Shown: positions 34,659 to 44,497 of the stretch, piece by piece
Layout: each line of letters begins with the position of its first letter
Numbering within the stretch: the stretch's first letter is position 1
NCBI GenBank assembly: GCA_050250575.1
Contig: JBFWOJ010000001.1
Coordinates: 320,247 to 384,246, forward strand
Source: SHVO01 sp050250575
GTDB taxonomy: Bacteria > Pseudomonadota > Alphaproteobacteria > Rhodospirillales > Rhodospirillaceae
Length of the DNA stretch: 64,000 nt
Reading direction: 5' to 3'
The notes under the pieces: generated by a model
What the model saw: the letters and a program-made list of their open reading frames with translations, nothing else
The model's database searches: none
Told to the model about the DNA's origin: nothing
Translations under genes and position numbers: made by a program

Positions 34659-34748
34659 ATTTGATCCGATTGCCTTCAATCGGATCAAATCTAATTTCTT
34701 TAAGATTAGGCCGCGACCGGGCGCAAAACCGGTTCCCACTTTTGCGCC
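34659..34748. repeat. Composite palindromic element (three stem-loops)
   Basis: ATTTGATCCGATT (34659-34671) pairs with AATCGGATCAAAT (34678-34690) over a 6-nt loop. CTAAT (34691-34695) pairs with ATTAG (34705-34709). GGCGCAAAA (34720-34728) pairs with TTTTGCGCC (34740-34748) around CCGGTTCCCAC. The GCGCAAAACCGGTTCCCAC string matches my recollection of dispersed palindromes in Rhizobiales-type genomes. It fills the gap between the TonB-dependent receptor gene and the coupled exported pair and may terminate the receptor transcript. Confidence 0.75.
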
Positions 34749-34750
34749 GC

Positions 34751-37210
34751 CTAGAAGTTTACACGCGCCTGTATGGCAAGAGTGCGGCCCCGATCGGCAA
34801 ACGCGTAATCCGAATTCACGCCAAAGGTCGAGCCCGAGAGCGGCGTATCGCCGCCGAACTGGATGTAGCGCTCGTTGGTCAGGTTGCGGCCGATGAACGC
34901 GATCTGCCAAAGCCCCGTGTCCGGACCGATGCCGAGACGAACGCCGAGGGTCGCATATCCTTTTTGAATGAGCGCCGGATCGAAGGTATTCGAGGCGTGG
35001 TACTTCGACGTGAAGAACACGTCGAAAGCGCCGTCCACGCGGTAACCCGAAAGGACCGGATACCAGCCGGAGAGACCGACCGTACCTTGAACATCCGACA
35101 CGAGCTGATTGGTCTGGCCCGTATAGTTGCAGAGCTCATTGCGGCCGTCGCCGTTGAGGTCGACGTTCGGCGTTTGACCGAAGTAGCACTGTCCGTTGCG
35201 GAAGTCCTTGAACTTGAAGTCGGTGAGCGCGAGCGAGCCGGTGAGCGAGATATATTCGCTGATGAGCACGCGTCCGTCGGCTTCGATCCCTTGCGAGCGG
35301 GCTGACGCAGCGTTGCCGACGTTGAACCCGAGAATCCCGTCGAAGATCGAGATCTGGAGATCTTTGAACTCGGTGTAGTAGGCGGCGATATTGAGCTGCG
35401 CCGTGCCGAAGCTCGCCTTGGTGCCGACTTCGAAGCTGTTCGCGCTTTCGTCCTCGAACTCGAAGGACGCTTGCATCGTCGGATAGAAGTTTCGGTTGTT
35501 GGCGCGGAAGTCGAAGCCGCCGCTCTTTGCTCCGCGGGCGTAACTCGCATAGAGCATCAGATCGTCGCTCGGCGTATAGAGCAGCTTCACGTCGGGAGAG
35601 AAACGGGTCTCCTTGCGGTCGCCGGAGACCGGCATGACCCCCAGCTGCGCCTGCAGCGCCGCGCCCGTCGGTCCGAGCGCAGAGAGGTTGGTCGAGCTGA
35701 CACGGAAGACCTGCGCGTATACCGCGGCGGCGATCGCCTGCGGCGCCGGCAGCGGATCGCCGTTTTCACGCAAGATCGTCAGAGTGCGGCTGCCTTCCTT
35801 CTTCTCGCTGGAAACGCGTCCGCCGAGCTGGACTTCGAACTGGTCGCCCGCCGGGCGGATATTCACCTGCGCAAAGGCGGAGAGCAGATCGGCCTCGACG
35901 TTCGCGCTGCGCGCGGCCTGCGTGCCCGCGAGCGCGCTGCCCGCACCCGGAGACTGCTGGTTGACCAGCGGCACGAGGACTGAGGTCGGCTGCACGATGA
36001 TATTGTCGGAGTAATCGTGCTTCGACGTCTGATAGTACGCTCCGGCGACGAAATCGTAGCTTTCGTTCACAGGCGAAGTCAGGCGGAATTCCTGGCTGAA
36101 TTGGTCATAGTCTTCCCGCAGACCGGCCAGAAACACGTTCGCGCCGGTGTAGTCGCAGTCGCAGAGCTCGTCGTACTTCAGTGCGGCGAAACCGGTGATC
36201 GAGCGCAGCTCATAGCCGCCGATGTCGACGCGGATATTGGCGACGTAAGTTTCCTGCTTGTTGTTGCTGAAGTCGCCGTTGGAGCTGCGGTTGCCGTTGA
36301 GCGTGTTGTCGAGGACGCTGCGGTCGGCGCCAAGGCCCACGAGGATCTGCGAATAGGTGCGACCGGTGAACGGACCGGCGGCGGCCGGCAGTTCGTTCAA
36401 GGTTTCGATCGAGCGGCCCAGGACATCAAAGTCGCTGAGCTCGGCTTTGAAGTTCGCAACCACAGTGTCGGAGACGTCCGCCTCGAGAATCCCGCGGAAG
36501 GTCAAATCGTCGCGCTTCGGCTCGGTGCGCGAAAGCGTGAGATTACGCACGTAGCCATCGGAATCACGCCAGCGCGCGGCGACGCGCGCCCGGACGGTGT
36601 CGGTGATCGGCCCGGACACCGCGCCTTCGGCGATATATTCCTGGTTCTCAAACTCATAAGTACCCGTGAGGTAACCCTCGAGGCTGGTCGTCGGCTGGGC
36701 CGTGACGATGTTGAGGGCGCCGGCGATGGAGTTCTTGCCGAAGAGAATCGTTTGCGGACCGCGCAGCACCTCGACCCGAGCGAGGTCGAGGAAAGGCATG
36801 CGGGTCTGCTGGGCGCGGGTGTAGGCGATGCCGTCGACGTAGTAGCCGACCGATTGCTCGAAAGCCTGGTTGATGCCCGAACCGAGGCCGCGGATGAAGA
36901 TGTTGGTGCTGATGCCGGTTTCCGTCATCGTGAAGTTCGGCACCAGCTGCTGCAGTTCCTCGGCCTTGGCGATGCTGACGTCCTGCAGCTTGTCGCCGGT
37001 CACTGCCGTCAGCGAGATCGGCGTATCCTGCACGCTCTGTTCGCGCGACTGCGCGGTGACGATGATCTCTTCCATCGCCAATTCCTGCGCTTGCGCGCGT
37101 GAGGGGACTGCCGACACGGCTGCGATCGCCGTCGAGACCAGGAGTGCCGATCTTAGAGTGATGCCAAAAAAGTCGCGCGCGGGGACGCGAGCGACGAGCG
37201 TACGTTTCAT
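34751..37210 (-). CDS. TonB-dependent outer-membrane receptor
   Basis: 819 residues. A signal peptide ends near AQAQE. A TonB box-like EEIIVTAQ follows, then a plug domain (DTPISLTAVTGDKLQDV, FIRGLGSGINQAFEQSVGYYVDGI, RVEVLRGPQTILFGKNSIAGALNIVT) and a 22-strand-type barrel ending in an aromatic-rich strand (ALQARVNF-like, terminal Phe). It imports a substrate using TonB-ExbBD energy (operon at 8.5-12.4 kb). The ligand is unknown; the plug sequence is of the type often found in sphingomonad and Caulobacter catabolic receptors. It is a lone gene, with no transporter or siderophore genes nearby. Confidence 0.95.
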   Translation of the reverse strand: MKRTLVARVPARDFFGITLRSALLVSTAIAAVSAVPSRAQAQELAMEEIIVTAQSREQSVQDTPISLTAVTGDKLQDVSIAKAEELQQLVPNFTMTETGISTNIFIRGLGSGINQAFEQSVGYYVDGIAYTRAQQTRMPFLDLARVEVLRGPQTILFGKNSIAGALNIVTAQPTTSLEGYLTGTYEFENQEYIAEGAVSGPITDTVRARVAARWRDSDGYVRNLTLSRTEPKRDDLTFRGILEADVSDTVVANFKAELSDFDVLGRSIETLNELPAAAGPFTGRTYSQILVGLGADRSVLDNTLNGNRSSNGDFSNNKQETYVANIRVDIGGYELRSITGFAALKYDELCDCDYTGANVFLAGLREDYDQFSQEFRLTSPVNESYDFVAGAYYQTSKHDYSDNIIVQPTSVLVPLVNQQSPGAGSALAGTQAARSANVEADLLSAFAQVNIRPAGDQFEVQLGGRVSSEKKEGSRTLTILRENGDPLPAPQAIAAAVYAQVFRVSSTNLSALGPTGAALQAQLGVMPVSGDRKETRFSPDVKLLYTPSDDLMLYASYARGAKSGGFDFRANNRNFYPTMQASFEFEDESANSFEVGTKASFGTAQLNIAAYYTEFKDLQISIFDGILGFNVGNAASARSQGIEADGRVLISEYISLTGSLALTDFKFKDFRNGQCYFGQTPNVDLNGDGRNELCNYTGQTNQLVSDVQGTVGLSGWYPVLSGYRVDGAFDVFFTSKYHASNTFDPALIQKGYATLGVRLGIGPDTGLWQIAFIGRNLTNERYIQFGGDTPLSGSTFGVNSDYAFADRGRTLAIQARVNF

Positions 37211-37360
37211 GGAAACCTCCCCGTAAGGTCCGGGGGCCCCAGCCCTGCCCGACGATCGGACAAGAAGCCGTCCCTGCCCCAGAGTCCTTGATTCCCAGTA
37301 TCTTACGAGGAGAAGCCGACACCCGTAAAGGCGCGAAGCATCAACCGCCGCGTGCAGAGC

Positions 37361-38965
37361 TCACGGGGCAGCTTTCGCCAAATCCTCGCCGGCCAAGGCC
37401 TTTTCCAGAAGCTGAACGGTTTCGTTAACACCATAGAGCGCGATGAAAGAGCCCATCCGCGGCCCTTGCTCCTGACCCAGAAGCACTTGGTAAAGGGCCT
37501 TGAACCAATCACGTAGAGAGGAGAAGGCCTCGGGATATTTCTTACCGATTTCGTAAACGACCGATTGAAGCCCTTCCGGCGTCGGCGGCTCTTTGTAACC
37601 GGCGAGCGCATCACGAAGGTCGACGAAGGCCGGCCGCTCGATCGGCTCTATGGCGCGGTAGACTTTCGCCGGTTTGACGAAATCCTCGTAGTACACGATC
37701 GCATGTTTCACGAGGCGGTCCAGCAGCGGCGCGCTCTGCGGCGTCGCGCCCGGAACGAAACGCGAGATGTAGTGCCATAGCACCCCCGGGTTCTCGGCAT
37801 GCGCGACACTGGCGAGGTTCAGCAGAATGCTGAAGCCGACGTGCAAGGTGTCCTGCGGCGGACGGCCGCCGTGGATATGGAACGCGGGATTGTCGAGCTT
37901 CGCCTTGTCCTCCTCGGTCTGATACTTCTCGAGGAAGTCGAGATACTCGTCGACCGCTTTCGGGATCACGTCGAAGAACAAACGTTTCGCGGTCTTCGGC
38001 TTCTGGTACATGAAGAGCGCGAGGCTCTCGGACGGCGCATACTTGAGCCAATCCTCGACTGCGAGACCGTTGCCCTTGGACTTCGAAATCTTCTGACCTT
38101 GTTCGTCGTTGAAGAGTTCGTAGGTGAGATTGGTCGGCGGTGTTCCCCCCAAGATGCGGCAGATGCGGCTCGAGAGTTTCACGGAATCGATGAGGTCCTT
38201 GCCGGACATCTCGTAGTCGACGCCAAGCGCATACCAGCGCATCGCCCAGTCGCACTTCCATTGCAGCTTACAATTCCCGCCGGTGACGGGCGTGCGCACC
38301 TTGTTTCCGTCTTCGTCCTGATAGACGACGGTGCCGCTGGCGAGATCGCGCTCGAGGATCGGCACCTGCAAGACGATGCCTGTCTTGGGTGAAATCGGCA
38401 GGAAAGGCGAATATGTGGCGCGGCGCTCCGGCCCGAGTGTCGGCAGGATGACATCGATCACTTCGTCGTATTTCTCCAATACCCTGAGTAGAGCGGCATC
38501 GAATTCGCCCGATTTATAAGAGGCGGTCGCGCTCTTGAATTCGTATTCGAAGCCGAAGGAATCCAAAAAGGCGCGCAGGCGCGCATTGTTGTGGGCGCCG
38601 AAGCTGTCGTGCGTGCCGAAAGGATCGGGCACGCTGGTGACGGGCTTGCCGAGATGCTCACGCATCATGTCTTGGTTCGGTACGTTGTCCGGCACCTTGC
38701 GCAGTCCGTCCATATCGTCCGAGAAGGTGAATAGGCGCGTCTTGACGGCCGGCGCCAGCAGCTCGAACGCCTTGCGCACCATCGTCGTGCGCACGATCTC
38801 GCCAAACGTGCCGATATGCGGCAGTCCGGACGGCCCATAGCCCGTTTCGAACAGGACATAACCGCGGGCCGGCGCCACGCCTTTCAGCCTTTCGTCCCAC
38901 AGGGCACGGGCTTCGACGAAGGGCCACGCGTTGCTGTGGCGGGCGAGAGCGGCAAGTTCGGTCAT
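37361..38965 (-). CDS. lysS: Class I lysyl-tRNA synthetase
   Basis: Charges tRNA-Lys. The 534 residues are of the class I (Rossmann) type found in archaea and alphaproteobacteria, not the class II enzyme of E. coli. The HIGH motif reads PHIGT (His50), in GPSGLPHIGTFGE; the KMSKS motif reads KISKS (292-296) in GQKISKSKGNG. SRICRILGGTPP precedes it and the C-terminal anticodon-binding domain is complete. It is a single essential gene, with the hydrolase gene divergent 170 bp away. Confidence 0.97.
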   Translation of the reverse strand: MTELAALARHSNAWPFVEARALWDERLKGVAPARGYVLFETGYGPSGLPHIGTFGEIVRTTMVRKAFELLAPAVKTRLFTFSDDMDGLRKVPDNVPNQDMMREHLGKPVTSVPDPFGTHDSFGAHNNARLRAFLDSFGFEYEFKSATASYKSGEFDAALLRVLEKYDEVIDVILPTLGPERRATYSPFLPISPKTGIVLQVPILERDLASGTVVYQDEDGNKVRTPVTGGNCKLQWKCDWAMRWYALGVDYEMSGKDLIDSVKLSSRICRILGGTPPTNLTYELFNDEQGQKISKSKGNGLAVEDWLKYAPSESLALFMYQKPKTAKRLFFDVIPKAVDEYLDFLEKYQTEEDKAKLDNPAFHIHGGRPPQDTLHVGFSILLNLASVAHAENPGVLWHYISRFVPGATPQSAPLLDRLVKHAIVYYEDFVKPAKVYRAIEPIERPAFVDLRDALAGYKEPPTPEGLQSVVYEIGKKYPEAFSSLRDWFKALYQVLLGQEQGPRMGSFIALYGVNETVQLLEKALAGEDLAKAAP

Positions 38966-39137
38966 GGCACCAGGATATGAGGAATCGGGCGGTGGTGAAG
39001 GGGGCCCTTACTAGCGGCAATTTCACGCAAGGTCACCTTTTTCGCTTATGTCCTCGTTCTGTCTTTGGAAAAACCCTTGGGAAGCGGGCATTCTCACTTT
39101 CGAGACGGTTATGCACAGCCACGGGACGACCAATCCG

Positions 39138-40091
39138 ATGAGCGCACCGGCCCCTGACCTGGAGGCGCGGTTTCTGGAACCCGCCGGGTTCCGGTGGGGC
39201 CAGGTCGTCACCGCGGACGGCGCTGCGCTGCGGTGGGGGCATCTCGCCGCCGGCACAGCGAAGGATTGCTTTCTCGCCGGCGGCTTCCTCGAGTTCATCG
39301 AAAAATATTTTGAGGTCGTGCGGGATTTTCGTGCCCGCGGTTTCAATGTCTGGTGCCTGGACTGGCGCGGCCAGGGCCGCTCGCACCGCACCGCTGGAAC
39401 ACGCCCGTCCGCGCGCGCGTTCGAACGCGATGCGGACGATCTCGCACACTTCATCGACACGCATTCCCCCAAAGGGCATCGCCGTCTCCTGGTGGGGCAC
39501 TCCATGGGCGGCGCGATTTCGCTGCTCACGCTGCACGGCCGTCCCGGCCTCGTCGACGCGGCGATCCTGTCCGCGCCCATGCTCGCGCTCAATACCGGCA
39601 ACGTGCCCCGCTGGGCCGCGCGCGCGCTTGCGCGGACGATGACGGCCCTCGGCCGGGGGGGTGGCTTCGTTCCCGGCGCCGGCGCCTGGCCAAACCTCGC
39701 GCCGCGTTTTCCGAAAGACGTGAACCGGGTGTCCAACGATCCGGCGCGCGGCAAGCTGCTCGATGCCTGGTTCACGGCCTGCGAAGACCTGCGGGTCGAC
39801 GGGCCGACCTACGCCTGGCTTGCGACGGCCCTTGCCTTGACCGCGCGCGTCTGCGGAGCCTCGTTCCTCAAGGCAATCCGGACACCGATCCTTCTCGGCA
39901 GCGCGGGACATGATCTTCTCGTCGACCCCGCCGCTCACGTGCGGGCGGCGGCGCTTCTGCCCAACTGTAGGCTCGTCAGCTTCGAAGATGCCAAACACGA
40001 GCTGTTCCATGAAACCGATGCGGTGCGCACGCGCTGGTTCGCGGCGATTGACGCCTTCATCCGCGAGCATCTCGGGCCGGCAGGGCCATGA
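39138..40091 (+). CDS. Alpha/beta hydrolase (lysophospholipase-like)
   Basis: Serine hydrolase of about 317 residues. The nucleophile elbow GHSMGG lies at about residue 126, after the oxyanion region and VWCLDWRGQGRSHR. The acid is likely Asp in GSAGHDLLVDP and the His in DAKHELFHE. It resembles the lysophospholipase/monoglyceride lipase group. I start it at the ATG at 39138, where family similarity begins; upstream ATGs at 39111 and 39048 are in frame, without better ribosome sites. Its stop overlaps the alpha-glucosidase start by 4 bp (ATGA). Confidence 0.85.
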   Translation: MSAPAPDLEARFLEPAGFRWGQVVTADGAALRWGHLAAGTAKDCFLAGGFLEFIEKYFEVVRDFRARGFNVWCLDWRGQGRSHRTAGTRPSARAFERDADDLAHFIDTHSPKGHRRLLVGHSMGGAISLLTLHGRPGLVDAAILSAPMLALNTGNVPRWAARALARTMTALGRGGGFVPGAGAWPNLAPRFPKDVNRVSNDPARGKLLDAWFTACEDLRVDGPTYAWLATALALTARVCGASFLKAIRTPILLGSAGHDLLVDPAAHVRAAALLPNCRLVSFEDAKHELFHETDAVRTRWFAAIDAFIREHLGPAGP

Positions 40092-41686
40092 CCCAAGTCT
40101 CCCATCCGGCGTGGTGGCAAAGCGGCATCGTCTATCAGATCTATCCTCGCTCCTTTCAGGACAGCAACGGCGACGGGATCGGAGACCTCAACGGAATCAT
40201 TTCACGCCTGGACTACTTCCAGTGGCTCGGCGTGGATGCGGTCTGGCTGTCGCCGGTCTACCGCTCGCCCATGGCGGACTTCGGTTACGACGTCTCCGAT
40301 TATTGCGGCATCGACCCGATCTTCGGCACGCTCGAGGACTTTGACCGCCTCGTGGGGGCGGCGCACGCGCGCGGCCTCAAGCTCATCATGGATTACGTGC
40401 CGAACCATACCTCCGAGGCGCATCCGTGGTTCATCGAGAGCCGCAAGAGCCGCACGTCCGACAAGCGCGACTGGTATATCTGGCGCGACCCGGCCCCCGG
40501 CGGAGGCCCGCCGAACAATTGGCTGTCGGAGTTCGGCGGCGCCGCGTGGACCTTCGATCAGCACAGTGGCCAGTATTATTACCACGCCTATCTGCCCCAA
40601 CAGCCGGATCTCAACTGGCGCAATCCCGCCGTGCGGGCGGCAATGCACGATGTGCTGCACTTCTGGTTCAAGCGCGGCGTCGATGGCTTTCGCATCGACA
40701 CGGTGCATCACCTGTTCGAACATCCCTCGTGGTCCGACAATCCACCCAATCCGGAATTCAAGCCCGGCATGGCGCCGACCCTCGCCCTCGATCGCGGCTT
40801 CCAATACGACCAGCCGGAGGTGCATGAAGCGCTGAAGGAACTTCGCGCCATCGCCGATTCCTACGGTGACCGCGTGCTGATCGGCGAAATCTACTTGCCG
40901 CTCGAGCGGGTCGTTACCTACTACGGATCGGATCTCACCGGCGTCCATCTGCCCTTCAATTTCCACCTCATCGGCGCACACTGGCAGGCCAAGGCGCTGG
41001 CCGATCTGATCACGCGCTACGAATCCCTACTGCCGGAGGGCGCTTGGCCCAATTGGGTGCTGGGCAACCACGACCGCACCAGGGTCGCGAGCCGGGTCGG
41101 CGCCGCGGCGGCGAGGACTGCCGCCATGCTTCTCCTGACCCTCCGCGGGACGCCGACGCTTTACTATGGAGAAGAGCTCGGGATGACCGATGGTGTAATT
41201 CCTCCCGACAAGGTGCAGGACCCCTGGGAGCAGCGCGTGCCCCGCTTCGGCTTCGGCCGAGATCCGGTGCGCACGCCGATGGCGTGGACCGGCGGCGATG
41301 CCGGCGGATTCACCGCAGGCGAGCCCTGGCTGCCGATGCACGATGTCGGCACGTGTAATGTCGAAACGCAATCCGCTGCCGCGCACTCCATGCTCGCTCT
41401 CACGCGCGCCCTGACGGCCCTGCGGCGGCGCGAGACCGCGCTCAGCATCGGTGGGTATGGCTTGGTGGAGGCGCGCGGCGACGTGCTCTTTTATGAGCGC
41501 CACCACCAGGGTCGCCGACTGGCCGTCCTGCTCAATCTGACCGACTCTCCAGCCTATACCCCGTCCGCCGGCGGCGGCGCGCGCCTGCTGTCGACATATC
41601 CCGATCCGCCGCCGGACGGCGCCGGCACGCTCATCCGCCTGCGGCCGCATGAGGGGATCATCGTCGAGGTTTCCCGAACAGGGTGA
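40088..41686 (+). CDS. GH13 alpha-glucosidase
   Basis: Hydrolyses alpha-glucosides such as maltose or sucrose-type sugars. The 532 residues show the GH13 regions: DYVPNHTSEAHPW (region I), GFRIDTVHH with nucleophile Asp204, IGEIYL with acid Glu267, and GNHDRTR with Asp329. The N-terminal YQIYPRSFQDSNGDGIGDLNGI is typical of GH13 subfamilies containing alpha-glucosidases and oligo-1,6-glucosidases. No signal peptide, so it acts on imported sugars. It overlaps the hydrolase gene by 4 bp. Confidence 0.95.
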   Translation: MTQVSHPAWWQSGIVYQIYPRSFQDSNGDGIGDLNGIISRLDYFQWLGVDAVWLSPVYRSPMADFGYDVSDYCGIDPIFGTLEDFDRLVGAAHARGLKLIMDYVPNHTSEAHPWFIESRKSRTSDKRDWYIWRDPAPGGGPPNNWLSEFGGAAWTFDQHSGQYYYHAYLPQQPDLNWRNPAVRAAMHDVLHFWFKRGVDGFRIDTVHHLFEHPSWSDNPPNPEFKPGMAPTLALDRGFQYDQPEVHEALKELRAIADSYGDRVLIGEIYLPLERVVTYYGSDLTGVHLPFNFHLIGAHWQAKALADLITRYESLLPEGAWPNWVLGNHDRTRVASRVGAAAARTAAMLLLTLRGTPTLYYGEELGMTDGVIPPDKVQDPWEQRVPRFGFGRDPVRTPMAWTGGDAGGFTAGEPWLPMHDVGTCNVETQSAAAHSMLALTRALTALRRRETALSIGGYGLVEARGDVLFYERHHQGRRLAVLLNLTDSPAYTPSAGGGARLLSTYPDPPPDGAGTLIRLRPHEGIIVEVSRTG

Positions 41687-41731
41687 GTGCTTGCGCCCCT
41701 CGCGCCGGGCGGCTACTGCTCGCTCGTTCCC

Positions 41732-44497
41732 ATGACCACGACCGCCGTTACAGCCGTATTGCCGCGCCGCATCCTGCTTCCGGATGTGCCTGTGGTCGCG
41801 GCCGAATGGACAAGCGCGGCGGTGCTCGAAACCAGCGGCGAGATTTCGCTCAAGCGCGCGGCGATGGCCGGGCAGTTGACCGCGGGCGCGCGGCCAATCC
41901 TGTGCCACGGGCCGGCCACGGCGGCGCGCCTGAAGACCGATCGGTTTCCGGCGCACGATGCGCTCGAGCTTTTTGCCTTCGTGCGCCCGGCCACGTTCTG
42001 CCTGCCGACGATCGCCGGACTTGCCGCGTCGCTGAATCTTCCCGCGCCCCGTACGCTCGAGGATAAACCCGCAACGCTCCTGCGCGCCGTGAAAGCCTTG
42101 CTCGAAGAACTCACCCGTCTTGGGGATCTCGAAGCCAAGACCCTCGCCGCGGTGGCCGGCGCCATGGCGCGCGGGGGTTGGGCTTGGGGCCCGAGCGTGC
42201 TGGCCGCCCTCGGCGGCGATCCCAATGCAGCGCGCGGATTCGGGCCGGCGGCAGGTCTGCGCGTGTGGATCGATCTGCCCGCCTGGGAAGAGCGCGCCCC
42301 GCCGGCCCCGCCCGGCAGCAAGCCCGTCCCGCCCGCCGAGGCCGAAGCCAGGCTCGAACGGCTTCTCGGCGCCGGCGCGGAAGCGCGGCCCACGCAGCGC
42401 GATTACACACGCCTCGTCACTGAAGCCTTCCAACCGCGCGGGGCGTCGAACCAACCTCTCCTGGTGCTGGCCGAAGCCGGCACCGGCACGGGCAAGACGC
42501 TTGGCTACGTGGCGCCGGCGAGCCTCTGGGCCGAGCAAAATGAAGGCGCGGTGTGGGTATCGACCTTCACGCGCAATCTGCAGCGCCAACTGGACCAGGA
42601 GCTCGACCGCCTTCATCCCGACGCCGACGAAAAGAAGCGCCGCGTCGTGATCCGCAAGGGCCGCGAAAATTATATCTGCCTTCTCAGCTACGAAGAGGCG
42701 CTGAACCGGCTCGGCGCACAGCCCTATGACGCGGTCGCCCTGGGCCTCGTCGCGCGCTGGACGGCGGCAACGCGCGGCGGCGATATGGTCGGCGGTGATT
42801 TGCCCGGTTGGCTGCCCGAGATCCTAGGCCGCGACAAAGTCATAGGCCTTGCCGATCGGCGCGGCGAATGCATCTACGCCGCGTGCAATCATTATCAGAA
42901 ATGCTTCGTCGAACGCACGGTACGCCGCGCGCGCTACGCCGACATCGTCGTCGCCAATCACGCGCTGGTGATGGCCCAGGCCGCTCTTGGCGGCATCGAC
43001 GATGCGTTGCGCCCGACGCGTTATGTCTTCGACGAAGGTCATCACATCTTCGAAGCGGCGGACTCCGCCTTCTCCGCGCATTTCACCGGGCTCGAAGCCG
43101 CCGACCTGCGGCGCTGGCTCCTGGGCGCGGAGGGCAACGCCAGACGCAGCCGCGCACGCGGGCTCAAGCGCCGCTGCGAGGACCTGATCGCCTGCGGCAG
43201 CGGCGACGAATTCGGCCTGGCCAATACCGTCGAGGACGCGCTGGATGCGGCGCGGGCGCTGCCGAGCCAGGGTTGGCGCAACCGTGTGAAGGACGGCGCG
43301 CCGCAGGGGCCTTCGGAGAAGTTTCTCAGCCTCGTCCGCCGCCAGGTCCTGGCGCGGGGCGATACCTCCTCGCCTTACTCGCTGGAAGCGGAAACGATGC
43401 CACTCATTGAAGGCCTGGGCGAAGCCGCCGACGCCCTGGATCTCGCGCTCGCGCGTCTGGAAGCGCCCTTGCGGAAATTGATTTCCGGCTTCACCGCGAA
43501 GCTCAACAAAGACGCAGGGATCCTCGAGACCTCCCTGCGCCAACGGCTGGAAGCGGTGATCCGCACCCTCGAGCACCGCGGCGCCATGCAGGTCACCGCC
43601 TGGCGCGGGATGGTGAAGGCGCTGAGGGAGAAGACGCCCCAGGAGTTCGTCGACTGGTTCCACCTCGAGCGTATCGACGGGCATGATATCGATGTCGGCC
43701 TCAATCGACATTGGGTAGATCCGACCCTGCCCTTCGCCCGCGCGCTTGCCGACCATGCGCACGGCATCGTCGTCACCTCGGCCACCATGCTGACCGGCGA
43801 GGCCGATGACGCGGAACAGTGGACTCATGCCGAGCAGCGGGTCGGCGCCTGGCACCTGTCCGCTCCGGTGGCGCGGGCGTCGCTGCCCTCACCGTTCAAT
43901 TACATCGACAATACCCGTGTCATCGTCGTCACCGACGTGCGCAAAGATGACATGAAACAGGTCGCCTCCGCTTACCGCGAGCTGTTCCTCGCCGCCCGCG
44001 GCGGCGGGCTCGGGCTTTTCACCGCGATCTCACGCCTCAAGGACGTTCACAGCCACATTTCCGCGCCGCTCGACGAGGCCGGCATCCCCCTCTACGCGCA
44101 GCATGTCGATGCGATGGACACCTCGACCCTGGTGGACATTTTCCGCGCCGAGGAAGACGCCTGCCTTCTCGGCACCGATGCGGTGCGCGAGGGCGTCGAC
44201 GTGCCCGGCCGCTCCTTGCGCCTGGTCGTGTTCGACCGCGTGCCGTGGCCGCGCCCGGACATTCTTCACAAGGCGCGCCGCGCCGCCTACGGCAGGAAGG
44301 GTTATGACGACGCCATCACGAGATTGCGGCTCAAGCAGGCCTTCGGCCGCCTCATCCGGCGCGAAACCGACCGCGGCGTTTTTGTCCTGCTGGACCCGAT
44401 GATGCCCTCGCGGCTTTGCACCGCCTTTCCGCCGGGAGTCGAGGTTGCACGCGTCGGCCTTGTCGAGGCCGTGACGATGGTGCGGGCGTTCCTCTAG
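41732..44497 (+). CDS. XPD/DinG-family ATP-dependent DNA helicase
   Basis: About 921 residues. An N-terminal region of about 230 residues of unclear fold comes first (with an RARP-type Pro-rich linker). The helicase core follows: Walker A AEAGTGTGKT near residue 250, an Fe-S cluster set (Cys in ENYICLL, then GECIYAACNHYQKC), Walker B FDEGHH near 433, motif V/VI LLGTDAVREGVDVPG and FGRLIRRETDRGVFVLLD. These motifs define the iron-sulfur superfamily 2 helicases such as DinG. The role is likely DNA repair or resolving R-loops and D-loops. The start is the ATG at 41732; a GTG at 41687 is an alternative. It follows the alpha-glucosidase by 45 bp. Confidence 0.92.
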   Translation: MTTTAVTAVLPRRILLPDVPVVAAEWTSAAVLETSGEISLKRAAMAGQLTAGARPILCHGPATAARLKTDRFPAHDALELFAFVRPATFCLPTIAGLAASLNLPAPRTLEDKPATLLRAVKALLEELTRLGDLEAKTLAAVAGAMARGGWAWGPSVLAALGGDPNAARGFGPAAGLRVWIDLPAWEERAPPAPPGSKPVPPAEAEARLERLLGAGAEARPTQRDYTRLVTEAFQPRGASNQPLLVLAEAGTGTGKTLGYVAPASLWAEQNEGAVWVSTFTRNLQRQLDQELDRLHPDADEKKRRVVIRKGRENYICLLSYEEALNRLGAQPYDAVALGLVARWTAATRGGDMVGGDLPGWLPEILGRDKVIGLADRRGECIYAACNHYQKCFVERTVRRARYADIVVANHALVMAQAALGGIDDALRPTRYVFDEGHHIFEAADSAFSAHFTGLEAADLRRWLLGAEGNARRSRARGLKRRCEDLIACGSGDEFGLANTVEDALDAARALPSQGWRNRVKDGAPQGPSEKFLSLVRRQVLARGDTSSPYSLEAETMPLIEGLGEAADALDLALARLEAPLRKLISGFTAKLNKDAGILETSLRQRLEAVIRTLEHRGAMQVTAWRGMVKALREKTPQEFVDWFHLERIDGHDIDVGLNRHWVDPTLPFARALADHAHGIVVTSATMLTGEADDAEQWTHAEQRVGAWHLSAPVARASLPSPFNYIDNTRVIVVTDVRKDDMKQVASAYRELFLAARGGGLGLFTAISRLKDVHSHISAPLDEAGIPLYAQHVDAMDTSTLVDIFRAEEDACLLGTDAVREGVDVPGRSLRLVVFDRVPWPRPDILHKARRAAYGRKGYDDAITRLRLKQAFGRLIRRETDRGVFVLLDPMMPSRLCTAFPPGVEVARVGLVEAVTMVRAFL

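Noticed and set aside
37361..38965. Calling this gene a class II lysyl-tRNA synthetase
   Set aside because: HIGH- and KMSKS-type motifs are present and class II motifs 1-3 are absent.
41027..42616. 529-codon minus-strand open frame
   Set aside because: Antisense to the alpha-glucosidase and helicase genes, arginine- and glycine-rich with no domain.
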